From: Pardosa pseudoannulata
Taxonomy: Eukaryota; Arthropoda; Arachnida; Araneae; Lycosidae
Reading direction: 5' to 3'
DNA length: 64,000 nucleotides
Assembly: GCA_032207245.1 (NCBI GenBank)
Contig: CM063500.1
Span: 73,619,418 to 73,683,417 of the forward strand
In this document: positions 20,906 to 60,984 of the stretch, in pieces
Numbering within the stretch: the stretch's first letter is position 1
Layout: every line of letters starts with the position of its first letter
Position numbers and translations under genes: made by a program
The notes under the pieces: generated by a model
Database searches by the model: none
What the model saw: the letters and a program-made list of their open reading frames with translations, nothing else
Told to the model about the DNA's origin: nothing

Positions 20906-21994
20906 TGTAACGATCCGTTACATGAACCGAGCTAAAGAAGAACGGAAGGTGACCTTTCGCAGCGGACAATTATGGTTAGCTGTAGGTAGACACGCGTAGT
21001 TCGGACAAAGCCGTTTGTGTACTAGGTTTCTGACACAAAGCCAAGGCAGTCGCTTAAGCGGGGGTAAATTAAGAACTGTCAGTACGCCGGAGCCAGTGTG
21101 TTTATGCCTTTATGATGTCTATTGCCGTCAAAAGACTCCGATAGTAATTATAAATCGAGTGACGGTGGTTCCCAAGTTAACGGTGCCGCTAATGGATTTA
21201 GGATAGTTGGTCGGTGAACTGAAAGAAGAACTTCGGCTACATATGGAAACTCGTCATCTGATCCAGGCGGGTCGGTAGACCGCATGATTGCTTCACCCTG
21301 GTTCTGGAAGGTTCCGGAAGAATTATGCGAGGGGCAACCGGGACCTCTATATAAAGAGATTGGCTGAGCCAAGACAGAGTTTTCTGGAGGAGTTTTCTTT
21401 CTTTCAGAGACTGCCAGCGTCTCTGCTTTTGATTTGGAGTTAGTTTTTTGTTTGTGTGGAGCTCGAGAAGAGTCACTTGTCTCTCCGACTTGCCGAAGCT
21501 TGCTTGCTTTCAGAGACCACTAGCGTCTTTGCTTTCTGCTAAGAAGTCGACCTTCGACCTAGGGATCTCATTCCCGCTACCTGAAATATTTTTTTTTTAC
21601 TTCGCGATTTGAAGTAGGTCGCTGAGAGTGACACTTGCTTCCATTTTGGATCATCCTGCATCCTTCAATTCTCAACGATTTCCAGCGATATACGCACTCT
21701 GAGCGTTTCGAGCCTCAGTCAACTGTTCGAATCATCAGACCTGAAAGTTATAGTGTCCGAGTCCCATATCGGCACACTGTAGCGAACTGTTCCTGTGTTA
21801 CTAGCTTCACTGTACCCACGTAAGGTATTTTTATAACGTTTATCTCAGCACGAGATCCCAGGAGAAATTGAATTAATGAATCCTGTACATAAATGTATAT
21901 AATTAATCCCATGATTAAAGCATTTACTCAAGAGTAAATCGAGTTTTATCCTGTATCTTTGACGGCCTCGCCTACCCTTACTCAATACGTCACA
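20906..21994 (+). mobile_element. Solo LTR (Gypsy-like), 4-bp TSD
   Basis: It begins TGTAACGATCC and ends ATACGTCACA, so it has TG...CA ends with partial inverted complementarity. It is flanked on both sides by ACAC (20902-20905 and 21995-21998). The roughly 1089 bp are GC-richer than the flanks. They contain a TATA box (21348-21356), two diverged AGAGAC...CTAGCGTCT-type repeats downstream of it, and an ATTAAA-type poly-A context near the 3' end. No internal gag-pol sequence follows, so it is a recombined solo LTR. The intact TSD suggests moderate age. Confidence 0.75.
21348..21356 (+). promoter_or_regulatory. TATA box of the solo LTR
   Basis: TATATAAAG stands in a GC-rich context (ACCTC upstream, GAGATTGGC downstream) about 440 bp into the LTR, a usual U3/R position. 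It could drive transcription rightward into the intergenic region. Confidence 0.5.
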
Positions 21995-21998
21995 ACAC

Positions 21999-24900
21999 AA
22001 ACAATGTGAATGGAATTAAAAGACTTTTGCGGGAATAATATATAACTGAAGTTAAACTAAAAATTTGAGGTAATCTTCCCTAAATATTAAGATTCCATCT
22101 ATCTGGAGGGGAGGTCGACAGTTGGAATTTTCCCTTACCCCTTCTCCTATTATCTGACATCCCACATTATCTTCAAACCTCATGATGACGAACAGTACAT
22201 GTATCTAAAATTCTCATCCATCAGATATCTGAGACAGAAACTTCCCGATCCATCGATTGGTTAATGTAAAACCAGGAGCACATCTATTAACCTCTATAAA
22301 AATAAGCCATTTCAATAACTTATATTAACTTAAAATCTCTTTTACACAGATTGCATGTTTAACAGAGTTACTAAATGTAAAACTGAAAAATTCTGTTGAC
22401 AGCTATTTAAATATATTTTTATAAATATCGTAACCTGGTCTTTAAATGTTATCAATCTTCTAAAGCTCCCCAAATATAAAATATTTAATTTCTTTAATCA
22501 GTTAAATGGGGAATTTTTTTTATCCGCATAAATCCCTTACGCGGTGCTTAATCAAAATGAAGCTATGACGTATTACAAACACCGAATTCAATGTAATTGG
22601 TTGGATAATATATATTACGAAAAATTAAAGAGAATAAAATTTCATTTTCATTAAATAAAAATTAACGATTTATTGTTGAAAAAGATTGTTATTGAAAATT
22701 TAAAGATTGAGAAAAAATAATAAAATTTATAAACCTTAAAAATTAAAGGCAAATTTAAAGTTCAGTTGAGTATTTTTCAAAACAAGGTACCACACAAAGT
22801 GGCACTTTACAGATCAAACACCATTAAAGTACGGGAAGTACAGGATGCATTGGGTGAGGGGAAATAATCAGTTCATTCTTTAAAAACAATGCATTGTACG
22901 GAGAATAACACCAAAGAATTTAACCTGATTGTTTCAAAATGTGTTGCAGGTTTACTGGAATCCTAAAAAAAAACCCACTTATGACATTTGTATCACCTTT
23001 CACAGAAATTTTGAGTTTTTGTACCGAATGGCAATTTTTATTTTAGAAAATGTGTATACACGTCGTCTCCTTCTTGACTCAGGCTCTATAAGATCATGAT
23101 ACGGATAATTTTAACCCTCAGATTCTATTCCACTCGTCAAAGAGAATTAAGAAGTCGTGTTCCGTCCTGCAACCATGATGCTGGATCAGCAGCAGCAATT
23201 GCTTAATAGTTACCGTTGAGAGTATCGATATCTAAAGAAAATACATATATAATACAATAGTGTTTTCTGAGAGCGCGGAGCGAGGGGATTAAATCGGCTA
23301 TATACTCTGTTTTTTCTTGATGTTTCTTTAAAGTGGATGGTTTGGACGACTTTTGGAGTGAAAATATTAAAAGTCATTGTAGTAAGTAAATTCTTAATTC
23401 CTTTAATCATGAATCTTATTGGGTTTTCATTTTTCCAACTCTGATCCAATCCATATACATTTAATTCTATTTGATTGTGTTTATGTATTATGTATCCCCC
23501 TCGTTCATATTATTCTTATCTATTGTACTGCGGTAAAATCTTAAATGTTAGTAGTCATTCTCTATTAATAGTAATATATTTGCTTTGTAATATCAAATTT
23601 CAATCTACAATAAACTGTTAGCAAATCCCTTTACTTTGGTCATTTCTCAATCACAAAGTCTTTATTTTAGTTTATATATTTAATTATACATTCCACTAAT
23701 TCTTAACATCTCACAAGTCGTGTTACTGAAACATGATTGAATAATTTAAGGTTGATGAGTATTAAAAATGACATATTATAAACAGTGAATTTTAAAGACA
23801 TAATAAACGATTTTTCTAATTTAAACTACAGAAAAATTTTCAAGTAAAAATACAACAACAAGAAAAAATGAAGTAATACCACACTAAATAATAACCAGGC
23901 TATTTGGTAAGTTTAACAAATGTATATTTTTAACAAATAAAATATTATAATCACGGAAATTTTAACAACATTTTTGTAGCAATGAACATATTAGCAAAGA
24001 CAAAAGTGGTTCTGATCTTGGTTGTTAACTGCAATTCTTTCTTCTCGATAAAAATTTCCACATATACTTTAAAAAACATATTTTTTATTTTACGAATAAA
24101 TAAAATTGTTTTAAATTGTAACAAATACATATGGGGTTCAGTGTCTAGGGGTGTCGTTAGACAAATTCGATGACAGACTAAATTAACAATAACAAACCTT
24201 TAATAACGTAACGACACAGAAAACATTTAAGCATAAAGACAAATAGTTAGACAACGATGAAGAAGCGGCATAGACAAGACTTCCTACTCGAAGTTTAATA
24301 TAGACATTACACCCTACTCGGTGTTTAATAAATTGAGGGAGCTCAAGTGCCACGGGTCCTTGGCTCAAACAGGTCACTCCTTCTCCTAGACTCCGATTCC
24401 GACTGTCTCTCTGTCGTACCTTATTCACCCAACTCAGTGATGAGGGCGTGACCTAACGAGGATGAGCTGCACTCAATTCCTACATACATATATTTACAAA
24501 GAAATATATGACATAAGATTAATAATCAAGTAGTGAAAAACATTAGAAATTAACTCAGAAATATATCCATAATCTGTTAAACACATATATAATTTTATAT
24601 TTTTAAAGCTATTGTAAAGTAGTGTAGCATTGCACAATCAAGCAAAATTAAAACCAACTACGCTAAAATCACGAGAAACTTATTTTTCCATCACTTTTAG
24701 TTCCTCAAACATTTTTATCCCATTTATTCAGCAATTTCATACTCAATCTCCAAAATGGTTATTTTTAGCAATTTTGGTTATTTAATAAAACATTTTTATA
24801 CGGTATGTTTAAAATAACCAAAATGATTACCAATAGATTTTAGATGTAAACAGTATAAATACGAATATTTGGTATTCAACGTATGAATATTTTTCTACAG

Positions 24901-25050
24901 TCAAAATTATAAAAAATAGTATATTCTTGAAAATTTGGGGGATTGTTTATAAGATTGCCATCTACCTTCGAGAGAAAGTAAAAACCGTATCAAGAAAATT
25001 CTACAAGTTATTTTTCAACTGTCTTAAAAAAACAACACTGTGCAGCATTA
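21999..25050. other. Intergenic, AT-rich
   Basis: No supported gene. Short frames around 23210-23449, 23982-24173 and 24927-25226 have no domain. A somewhat GC-richer patch at 24130-24475 has no recognisable ends. Confidence 0.5.
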
Positions 25051-25059
25051 ATGAGTTAT

Positions 25060-25235
25060 GTTTCGGTTTGGTTTGGTTTAGAGTGCTATACTTTCTACTT
25101 TTTTGTAACACGAGGGCTAATGAGACAGTGACCTATAGCTTAAAGCCGATTCCGAACGGCTACGAACATCCATGTCACAGTGGGATTCGAACCCACGGAC
25201 TCCGGTACCAAAGACCAGCACCCTAACTAATCGGC
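25060..25235 (-). mobile_element. tRNA-derived SINE with 9-bp TSD
   Basis: On the minus strand: a GCCGATTAGTTAGGGTGCTGG head with A-box, then GTGGGTTCGAATCCCAC (B-box GGTTCGAATCC). A body GTTCGGAATCGGCTTTAAGC follows, and a CCAAACC-rich tail. ATGAGTTAT flanks it at 25051-25059 and 25236-25244. It would be RNA polymerase III transcribed. It is the same family as copies at 39.9, 50.7 and 52.3 kb. Confidence 0.9.
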
Positions 25236-25244
25236 ATGAGTTAT

Positions 25245-26480
25245 TTTTCGAAACAGTCAGTGAAAGATTAAGAAAAGAGCAACAGAGGGGGAGGGGTAGA
25301 ACAATTTTTTTTTAAATTTCCTCCTTCGAAATAAAGGAATCACGAAAAATATCCTTCTTCAGATTCAATAGAAATCCACATTTTCTCAATTCTTGAACTA
25401 TTTTGACTAGTTTTTTTTCTTTACGTCTGTGCATACGTTTGTACACATCTCGCACATTTCAGAAACAAGTAGCTTCAGAATGTTGAAAATTATGTTGAGA
25501 ACTGAAGTGACACTCACTGGCTGTCAACAGCAAGGTTTTTAACAGCCAAGGCCAAAGGCGAGTGAGAAACATTTTACATTATTGTTTATATTTAGGACTG
25601 CTGTAACATCTAGTAGTGCACCTCCCTTTTTGATTGCCATTTGCACTCTGTATAGCGAAAGTTCTGGAAAAAAAAAAGAAGAACTTGTTGCCATCAGATG
25701 GCAGTACTTGTGCCTTATTCTGTCAACATTCTTACCTTCAAAAGCTAAACAAATTTGGAACTCTCCGGGGAATGTGAAAATGATAATTCTGATAACCCAG
25801 CACAGTACTTGATTCAGAAAGGGACAAAGGGGCTCCCCCCTCCAAAGCAGAAAAGAGCAGTTTGGTTTTAGATCAGATATATTTAAAATAACATTGAAAT
25901 ATGATTCTTTCAATTTGTTTCAATTCATATATTATCCAAATATCAGCCAAAGGATTAGTTGTAATGTTGATCACATATATATGTTTAATACTGGGGATAA
26001 AGGGTCCTCGGCCTTAGGCGCCCCAAAATGTTCTTTCCAGTGTCCAGTGTCCAATTTGTTGTTGTTAACTCGACTACAAGTGAAATATAGCAAAACTTTT
26101 AATTGACAAGTTAACAGAATTTGACTTTGATACATGAATATTTTATATTTTAATCCTGAATTTAAAAAATAAATACATAAAAATTTAAAACATATTTTAA
26201 TTTTCAATTTATTCCAGTAGTAATAAATTAATAACAATTGTTATACACTTTTTAAGGTGTGGCAATAAAGTGTTAACGATTATCGATTTGAATTACTATC
26301 GTTATTGAACGGCGTTGATTGCTTTCGGTTTTCAGTTGACATGTAAATACAGTGTAAATCCTAGATAAAATTGCTTGGTGTTTGCTAAATATTTTCATCG
26401 CTTGTTAATGTATAATTGAGATATTTAGTTCTCATGTGTAGTTAATTACGTCAAACATTATATTTATAAAACAAGTCATT
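25245..26480. other. Intergenic, upstream of PAK
   Basis: AT-rich. The 25540-25900 part has overlapping frames on both strands (124 aa minus, 76 aa plus) over a segment that looks like a degenerate repeat. I recognise no protein. Confidence 0.4.
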
Positions 26481-26595
26481 GAAAATTGTTCATGAATGTC
26501 TCTCACACATGCCAGTTTTGCGAGTGCAAATCGGCAGACAACCAATTTGGTTCTGCCGAAGCACCTCTGCTTCATACCACATTTTCACTATCAAA
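26480..26595 (+). other. Candidate 5' non-coding exon of PAK
   Basis: A moderately GC-richer stretch (CGGCAGACAACC, CTGCCGAAGCACC) ends at CTATCAAA just before GTAAGTTC, a near-consensus donor at 26596. The PAK start-codon exon has its own acceptor directly before the ATG, so at least one upstream untranslated exon is expected. The left boundary is arbitrary. Confidence 0.35.
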
Positions 26596-26964
26596 GTAAG
26601 TTCATGTCAATCCCCGTGATTAGCACATTTTATGAACATACGCACTTTAAACATTTTATTGCTAAATTTTCTATAAGAATATTACACTAAAAATGATTTC
26701 TTATAAATACAGCTATGATTATTGATTTGAATTTGTGTAATCCATTTTAAATCATAATTAAATGTTTCTGGCTTTTATTGTCAAAATCTGAAGTTTTTAT
26801 CGTTAGTTCAGTTTCGAAGTTAATAATTATTCTTATTTTATTTGACGCGAATGTAGATTACCCTTTTAAATTCATCCCACCAAACATGTAAAAGTCATCA
26901 AATTTTGTCATTTATCTTTAAATAAAATCGAATATTACTGGATTTTATTTTACAGCATATAATG

Positions 26965-27352
<388 letters not shown>

Positions 27353-28047
27353 CACACACATTTGAGCAAGTTTCCTTTCAAATAGTGTAGCTATGAAATA
27401 CAATTTTTCTTGTACTGAAGGTTGGCCTCTATATAAGGCACTATTTTTCCAAAGTATTTGTAACTTTTTAAATAACATTTTACATATCAAGAGTTTAAGA
27501 AAGTCACTGCTTACTGTATTTAAATACTATCTAAAGGGTAATTTTTGGTAATGCCAGTGGTGCACATGTAGATGATTGTATTCCTTTTTTTTTTATGTTT
27601 AGAAAGTAAAATTTTTATGTCTGTTAAATTTCTTTTAAATGTTAATTTTATGGATATTATAATTCACTGTCAAGATTTGGATGTGGGATGTTAATGATTT
27701 TTTTGTATGTTTCAATACATAATAAGTTATTCTGCATAATTTCAAAATGGGGCATTATACCGAAGAAAACTTATTTGTAGTAAAGCTAAATGTAAATGAA
27801 TAAAAAAGTGAACTGCTGGGGATTATCATTTAAATAATTTTCTACTGTCTAATTTTTAAAATTTTTAGTATTTCATTATCAAAATTAATTTTCTCATATT
27901 CTATGTGCTATCATACAGTATATTATAAGTATTTAACTGTAGCTAATTTTTTCAATGTTTTAAATTTCTACTTTTGTATAGTTTTCCACTATAATTATTA
28001 TCAGAATGTCTTGATTAAACATTTTCTTTAATTTTTCAAATTTTAGA

Positions 28048-54458
<26,411 letters not shown>

Positions 54459-55489
54459 TGATATCTGCTAAAGTATAAAATTAAATGACTCATGTCTTTT
54501 GATGACATTTTTTTTTTAAATTGCACATTACTATGCACAAAGTGAGTTATACTGAATTGGAAGAGTTTGTATGAAGGCATTTTTTACATTGTTTGTTTTC
54601 AGCTGTGATCTGAAGATGTATTTCATTGTGCTAGTTATATACAAATTTTCTCTTTTATGCCAGTGGCTATCTGTCAGTATTTACCATCGCTTTATTACTT
54701 GCATCCATGCCTTTTATTATATTTTAAAGTTCATTGTTTTTAATTCATGTCATTAATGAATAAGCTTTTTGCTACTTATTAATTTTTTTAGTTATGAACT
54801 TATTTATTTATTTACTATACCAATATGTGTGATATATACTTAAATAATTTTAGACAATATTTTGTTTTAGTTCATATTTATTTCATATGTTATGTTATAA
54901 GTTAGTTTCAACTAAGGATGTTCTTATTGGTGTTTATGTTAGAATTATTTTAGAATTTTTAATCAAATTATAATTTTTTCCTGTCATACTGACAATGTAA
55001 CCTGCAGCTGAAGATTTTTAGTGTTTTTCACTTGTTTCTTTATACTTATGGATTAAAGCTTTCTTGAAGTTATTTATATTATTCAGTCCATCATTCATAT
55101 TCATTCTTTAAATATTATGCCTTTAGTTCATTCACACACAAAAAAAATTTTTTTTATTTATAAAGTCATGAAAACTTGTGTTGATTTTGTATGTTGTTCA
55201 TGGCATATTATGTAGTTTGCAAAAAAAAAAGTTTTCCTTTGTCCCATACATAATCCTAAATTATTTTATTTTTCTTTGATTGTAGCAAAATCAGTATGAT
55301 TTTCTCTTATTTTTAGTAGTTATTTTAAAACAGATTTCATTTTGCTTCTTGACTCATATATTATCTGCATTTTTGATGAGCTATTTATATGCATGTTTAA
55401 ATATTTTTGAATTAAATATCTGTATTGCATTTCAAGGATTTTTTTTAATTTGTGAACTTCTGGCTTTCTAAAACTGGAAAATATTAACA
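54459..55489. other. PAK 3' UTR / downstream, AT-rich
   Basis: No coding frame supported. An ATTAAA (near 55053) is a possible poly-A signal. AATAAA also occurs near 56279, beyond the hAT insertion. The 3' end cannot be fixed from sequence alone. Confidence 0.4.
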
Positions 55490-55497
55490 GTTTATTT

Positions 55498-56102
55498 CAG
55501 GGATGTTGCGACTGTGCCAATTGCGCCAAACTGCGATATCTGTACCCAGCTGCTCCAAAAATGGTATTTTAAAAGAAATTGCGCCATTTTACAAATTTAT
55601 GCAGTTTTCACATGCTTAGACTTGTTTAGTAATTTTGTCTTAAGGCGAATTTTTCCTCGGAACGTAACTGAATACTAGACTTGGGAGGGAATATGTTGTA
55701 TTTATTCTTCTTACCTACTTTGTCAGGTAAAAGTACACAAAGAAAGCCCTGCCTCTAATTATCTCCCCTCTCTCTTTATACACTATATGTTACATGTACT
55801 AAACCAACAAACCATATCATCAATTACTGAATATTTGGCTGCTCCAAATGCTACCAACCAATCCTTCTAAATTATTAAGTAGATTCCTCAAAAACTGCAG
55901 TTTATCCTTTCAATCGTTAGTTTAACTGCTACAAAAACACTGTGTCCTGCTCCAAATCAAGAATTTGACTTCTACAAAAATGCTCTCTCTTGTTCTAAAT
56001 CTACATCTTGGCTGCTACGAAAACGCCTTCTCCTGCTACAAATTTTAAGTTTTGCTGCTCCGAAAATTGCTCCAAAATGCTTGAAGTAGCGCAACATCCC
56101 TG
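55498..56102. mobile_element. hAT-like non-autonomous element
   Basis: The left end CAGGGATGTTGCG and inverted right end CAGGGATGTTGCG are identical over 13 bp. GTTTATTT precedes the left end (55490-55497) and also occurs at the right end, overlapping the final G, consistent with an 8-bp target. The interior repeats CTGCTCCAAA/CTGCTACAAA words. No transposase. Confidence 0.8.
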
Positions 56103-56691
56103 TTTATTTGTAACGGAGAAACAGTAGCAATTTTTTACTCCTGTTTCTTTGGCTTAGTGGGCAAAAAAAATTCTGTCTTTAGAGCATCCATGTACATTCA
56201 AAGGGTGTATAATGTTAAACAAAGGAGGAAATTAGATCTTGAAGAACTGCTTACTTTGAAACAGTGAACCAATTTTGAATAAAAGGATTTAAGTGTTGAT
56301 GTGTTGTATAATGCTTATTTTTGTATAGTTGTATCCGTTGGAAAACTTCATTCTAAAATCTCAGTTTCAAGACTTTTCATGTCTCTCAGATGTTTAACTG
56401 CCTTGTTCAGGTTAATCACCTGTTTGTCATTCTAAAAAAAAGTGAAAGAATATTTTATTTGTAAGTGTATTTTGAAATGTATACAGAACTATAGAATGGT
56501 AAAATTAATAGTTAAGAGATAAAAATTAAGTTATAATTAACTTGTTAAAAAATATTTGTTTGAAATTGTAAACAATAGAGGCAGTTTTAAATTAAGGATA
56601 ACTCATTATTTTTTAGTTTTATATTTTATAAATTAAAGAAAAGCAGATAAAATTGAAATCCAAAGGTTTACACTATGAAATTAGTCTAGAT

Positions 56692-57078
56692 CAGGGATGG
56701 GCAAACTACGGCCTGCCAGAAGGTTTTATCTGGCCTGCGGATAGAATTTTAAGTTGCTGGTCTGAGGCAAATTAAAAGAAATATATATTTATACATTATA
56801 TAGCCATCTCCTTTTTTACTTTGCTTAAATATTATATCCCAAATTTATTATCTCATGCCCAGAAGATCAGCAGTATATTTGCTTCTTGTATGTGAATAAG
56901 TGTTTTTAACTTTAAGCCTTAGAAAGAATAATTTCAGAAGTAGACTGACAGATTACTGTATTTAAACCATTAGGTACTTGTATATTGTTTTTAAAATTTT
57001 AGAAAAATTTATCTTGGCCTGCCAAATTTGTTTTCTTTTGATTTTTGGCCTGCGGCCGAAACAGTTTGTCCATCCCTG
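56692..57078. mobile_element. hAT MITE with perfect 8-bp TSD
   Basis: 387 bp. The left end CAGGGATGGGCAAACT and inverted right end CAGGGATGGACAAACT match at 15 of 16. GTCTAGAT flanks both sides (56684-56691 and 57079-57086). GGCCTGC words occur near each end. The terminal wording is typical of hAT MITEs found in many animals. Confidence 0.92.
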
Positions 57079-57743
57079 GTCTAGATGAAGAATTACCATA
57101 TTAATTTTGGATTATGTACCCAAAAGCGTAGCACAAGAATGGACAAACTATTAACCATGGCAAATTAAATAATATATATGTTATTTATAAAATAGATTAG
57201 AATAATAAAAAATTTTATTTACATTCAAAAACTAATCACTTTTCACGCTGGTTTAATTTTAAACATAATGAGAGTTTCATATGTGAGGACTTTATTATTT
57301 TTTCTTAATTAGGAGAGTCCAGCATAAGTGAATTAGAGCTTACATTTGATGGAATAGTCGTGTTTAGCTCTGCCCAGTGCCTTTTTCTTTCAGTTCAAGT
57401 TCTAATATTACTTATTTTGCTTGGCCATTTGGCAAGCTGAACGCATCTTTCGAGCACCTGCACTGTTCACAATGATTCAGATAGTACCATTGTGAATGGT
57501 GGTTAAATTATAAAAAAATAAAGTGTTACTGGTGCTTATTTGGGTTATTCTAGATTTTATAAAATATTTCAACCCCAAAATTTGACTGAAGAAATTATCT
57601 ACTGAAAAACCCAAAGTTGATTTAGAGTTTTATGCTTTCAAATATGAACGAACCTGAAAATACTTTTTATAGTTGTTGACATCTTGAAATAAATTATGTC
57701 AACCCACTGATTTTTTTTTTTGGATATGTGCCTGCCTGCCTGC

Positions 57744-57767
57744 TTTATATATATATATATATAAAAA

Positions 57768-57800
<33 letters not shown>

Positions 57801-57820
57801 GGATATATATATATATATAT
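57744..57820. repeat. Interrupted (TA)n microsatellite
   Basis: TA tract broken by AAAAAG and ATGGA, just after a GCCT tetranucleotide run (57731-57742). Confidence 0.95.
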
Positions 57821-57829
57821 TACAGTTTT

Positions 57830-59930
57830 AGTTTAGCTGTTCAATAAACAAACAAAAAAAAAAAAAAAAATAAACAAAATAACTTGTCTTCTATAGAATT
57901 GCATTTTTATGCACAATATTAGTTTCAAGTTTTTATAAGAATTTATGCTGTGACAGAATGTTAATATTATAGCCCAATTTTTTTTATATCTTTTTCAAAG
58001 TCTTCACTGATTAAGATATTTGATTATCAGATTTGTGAGGGAACAAAATTGCAGATTTGAATGATTTATTTTTATTTAAAAGTCGACTAAGTGTTCTTCA
58101 ATTATTATGTGGTTTTATTATTTTCTTATTATTTGAATGTTTTTTTAATCAATGTAATGAAATATTTATCAGTTAAGTAAATTGTTAGCTAATTCGGAAT
58201 TATCTTTTATATAAAATTTTTATATATGTTTTGCACTTCTTGAATAAAAGTTATAATTAATGAAATCCATTGGAAAGTAATTAAAATTGGAAAAGTAATT
58301 AAATTTGGATAAGTAATTAAAATTGTATGTATGGTTGAGAGTTCTTTTTGGCCCATGTCAGAATGTTTAACATAAACACCAAGAATTGTTTGTGATTGCA
58401 AATTTTCTTAGTTTTATGTTCATCTTTTACTGCATTGAACATTGGTTGTTCATTTTACATTTGTGCATTTTAAGGTGCTATATTTATTTTATAAAGTCTT
58501 TTGTGTAATTATACTTTTTTCACTGTATATAGCATCATCATGATTTAGGCAGCATGCTCACAATATTTTGTTTTTAACATGCTATTATGAAGCATGTGAA
58601 TTCATTACATCTTGAAAATTATGTTTGATATTCCTTACTAGGATATTATGAATTTAATGTGAACCATAACGTTAGGCTTATTTACCTCTTGCATAAGTGC
58701 CATATGGCTTAAGCCAGGATGGTAAGTCATACACTTACCTCTTGCATGAAGTAATGCAAAAAAAGATTCCAATCTGTTTCTTTTATTCAGAATATTTGCA
58801 TTTTAAAAATAACAATTAGAAGCAACTACTATTATATTACTGAATGTCTGTAAATATGTATGTGTACTTCACTGGAAATTATAGCTCTAAAATTTTACCT
58901 GTTAAGCAAAGTTAATTTTAGTTGGGATGGCATGCTAAGTGAATTTGGGTGAATTAACCAATTGAATATAAAAATAATCTTCTGAACTTTTTAAAGATAC
59001 ATGATTGTCAAGTATTTTTTTTTTTTTTTTGTCAAATTAATGTACAGCTTAATATTAATTTTTTTAAATATAGTTTGATTGTGATACAAATTATTTAAAC
59101 AATTTCTATATCCTATAATATCTTGTATTTTATGACATCTTTACTTCCCTTATTTTTTTTATATGTACTTTTTTTCCATATTTCTTAATTTTTCTTTCAT
59201 GACACTATGTTGAACTGTTTTTAGCTTCATTATTTGAAATTCACATTATAAAGAAACATGTTTTCTTTTACTCTAATCGTTAAAGAATGAAGCACTGTGT
59301 AAGATTCTTTTCTGTTTTTTAAGGTACTTGCTTTAATTTATAAATATGTTTTGAAAGGAACAATTGTAATTTAAAATAAGTAATTTTTGAGCAACTTTAA
59401 TATTTCTATATTTTTTACCATGGTATAAAATTTTTGACACCTTTTGAAACATTCTGATAATCATGCTCAGATAAACCGTTTTTAAAACAATTTAAACAAG
59501 GTCTACAATGGTGAGGTTAATATTTTACTGTTTCGGTGTACAAACAAAAGCTAATTTAAAAGATTTTTCAACTCAATGTAACATCACACAATGTAGTTCT
59601 ACAATATGACATTTACAAAACAGGATTTATGCAAAGTTAAAAAAATTAATAGTTAGATATTGAAAAAGATTAAGATATTAGTAATCTTTTTAATAAGCAA
59701 TTATGGAGTCCTGAAACAGCTTGAATCCTTTAGTTAAACTACTCCATGCAAAATATAATTATAGTATTTTATAATAAACTAGTAATATACTGATAAAACA
59801 AACTGACCTCTCTTGGTACTTTAGAAAATTTATAAAAATTGATTGAAAAGGTTTAAATTTTAGCATATTATATTCTAAAGATGCTGAATTTACACACTTC
59901 ATTTTTCTTCAATTGTTTAAAAACTAGAAG
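57830..59930. other. Downstream flank, AT-rich
   Basis: No gene found. The only structures are a short imperfect triplication of AAAGTAATTAAAATTGG (58275-58325) and homopolymer runs. Confidence 0.5.
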
Positions 59931-59944
59931 ACCCATTGACAAAA

Positions 59945-60945
59945 ATTTCTTCCAAATAAAATTAAAAATTTCCAATCATAACAGATGGGGCACTATCTGT
60001 ATGTAACTTAAAAATGAAGCAAACTGGAATAGCATTCTTTATCTAGTAACCTCCCTCCTAACTCTCTAACTAAAACAGAGATCACCAAACTGTTGATCGC
60101 AAGCTACTAGTAGCTCATGAGGAAATTTTAATAGATCACAGTATCATACTCAGGATGGCTATCCTAGATCTGCATTTATATTATTCTTTGACCAAGAGTT
60201 CTCTGACCTCAGAAAATTGCTATTCTTTTTAAATGGCTTTATTCAAGCTTTAAAAATATTTATCTTATTTGTTAAGAAAAATATCCAGTTTTGGTTCTGG
60301 TTGGTTTAAAAGCAATGTTCAGCTCTGTATATCTATGTGAGATTTCTGTGCCCAGTTTGAAATTTATAAAACAAATACAGAAACAGATCAACTAATGAAA
60401 ATGTGGACAACTGTATTCAAATTGCAATTACAACTTATGTTAAAAAACTTATGAAAAAGAGTGAAATTTTTTTTATTAAAGGTAAATAACTCTTATGAAC
60501 CATCTTTTCTAATGTGTCTAATTTACTTCTAATGACACTTTTTTTTAATGTAGAATTTAATTTCTATTTTATACATATAAATCTTTAAAAATTAGTTTGC
60601 TAGAAATATGCTTATATCTTTAAATAAACAAATGTAAGGCTTAAAAATATATTCCTGTTGTGATATCTTACAGTAGTATCATGGTTTCCTTTTGGTAGCT
60701 CACAAGATTTAGAAGTGGTATGATATCTTCATAAGTTTGGCATCCATTGCTCTAAAGATTCAGATTGTTATCTATAAAACTGCTTCAAACATATTACTTA
60801 GTAAATGATTTATTGTGTTAAATTTTTAAAATAAGTACATAAAATCTTTAAGGTTAATCATGTAGAATCCTTATTCTGTTATTACTATTTTGGATTGTTT
60901 GTCCATAGACTAATAGAATAATTAAAACCAAATTGCTAAATCAAA
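59945..60945. repeat. Old dispersed repeat, copy 2 (interrupted by hAT element)
   Basis: The same sequence order as 50610-51175. The two parts (59945-60075 and 60750-60945) are split by the element at 60076-60749. Confidence 0.75.
60076..60749. mobile_element. hAT-like element nested in an older repeat
   Basis: The left end CAGAGATCACCAAACT and inverted right end CAATGGATGCCAAACT match at 12 of 16. The flanks AACTAAAA and CTCTAAAG match at only 5 of 8. The boundaries are confirmed because the other copy of the host repeat (50.6-51.2 kb) lacks this segment. GTAGCTCA words appear near both ends. Confidence 0.7.
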
Positions 60946-60984
60946 AAAGCACTAAAATTTTAACATTCACTCCTTCTTTCACCA

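Noticed and set aside
25160..25230. A functional tRNA gene (GGTTCGAATCC B-box)
   Set aside because: The acceptor stem and anticodon arm do not fold as a tRNA. The unit continues into a conserved non-tRNA body and has target duplications, so it is a SINE.
25539..25913. 124-aa minus-strand frame as a gene
   Set aside because: There is no recognisable domain, an overlapping open frame exists on the other strand, and low-complexity Phe/Ser runs are present. More likely a decayed repeat.
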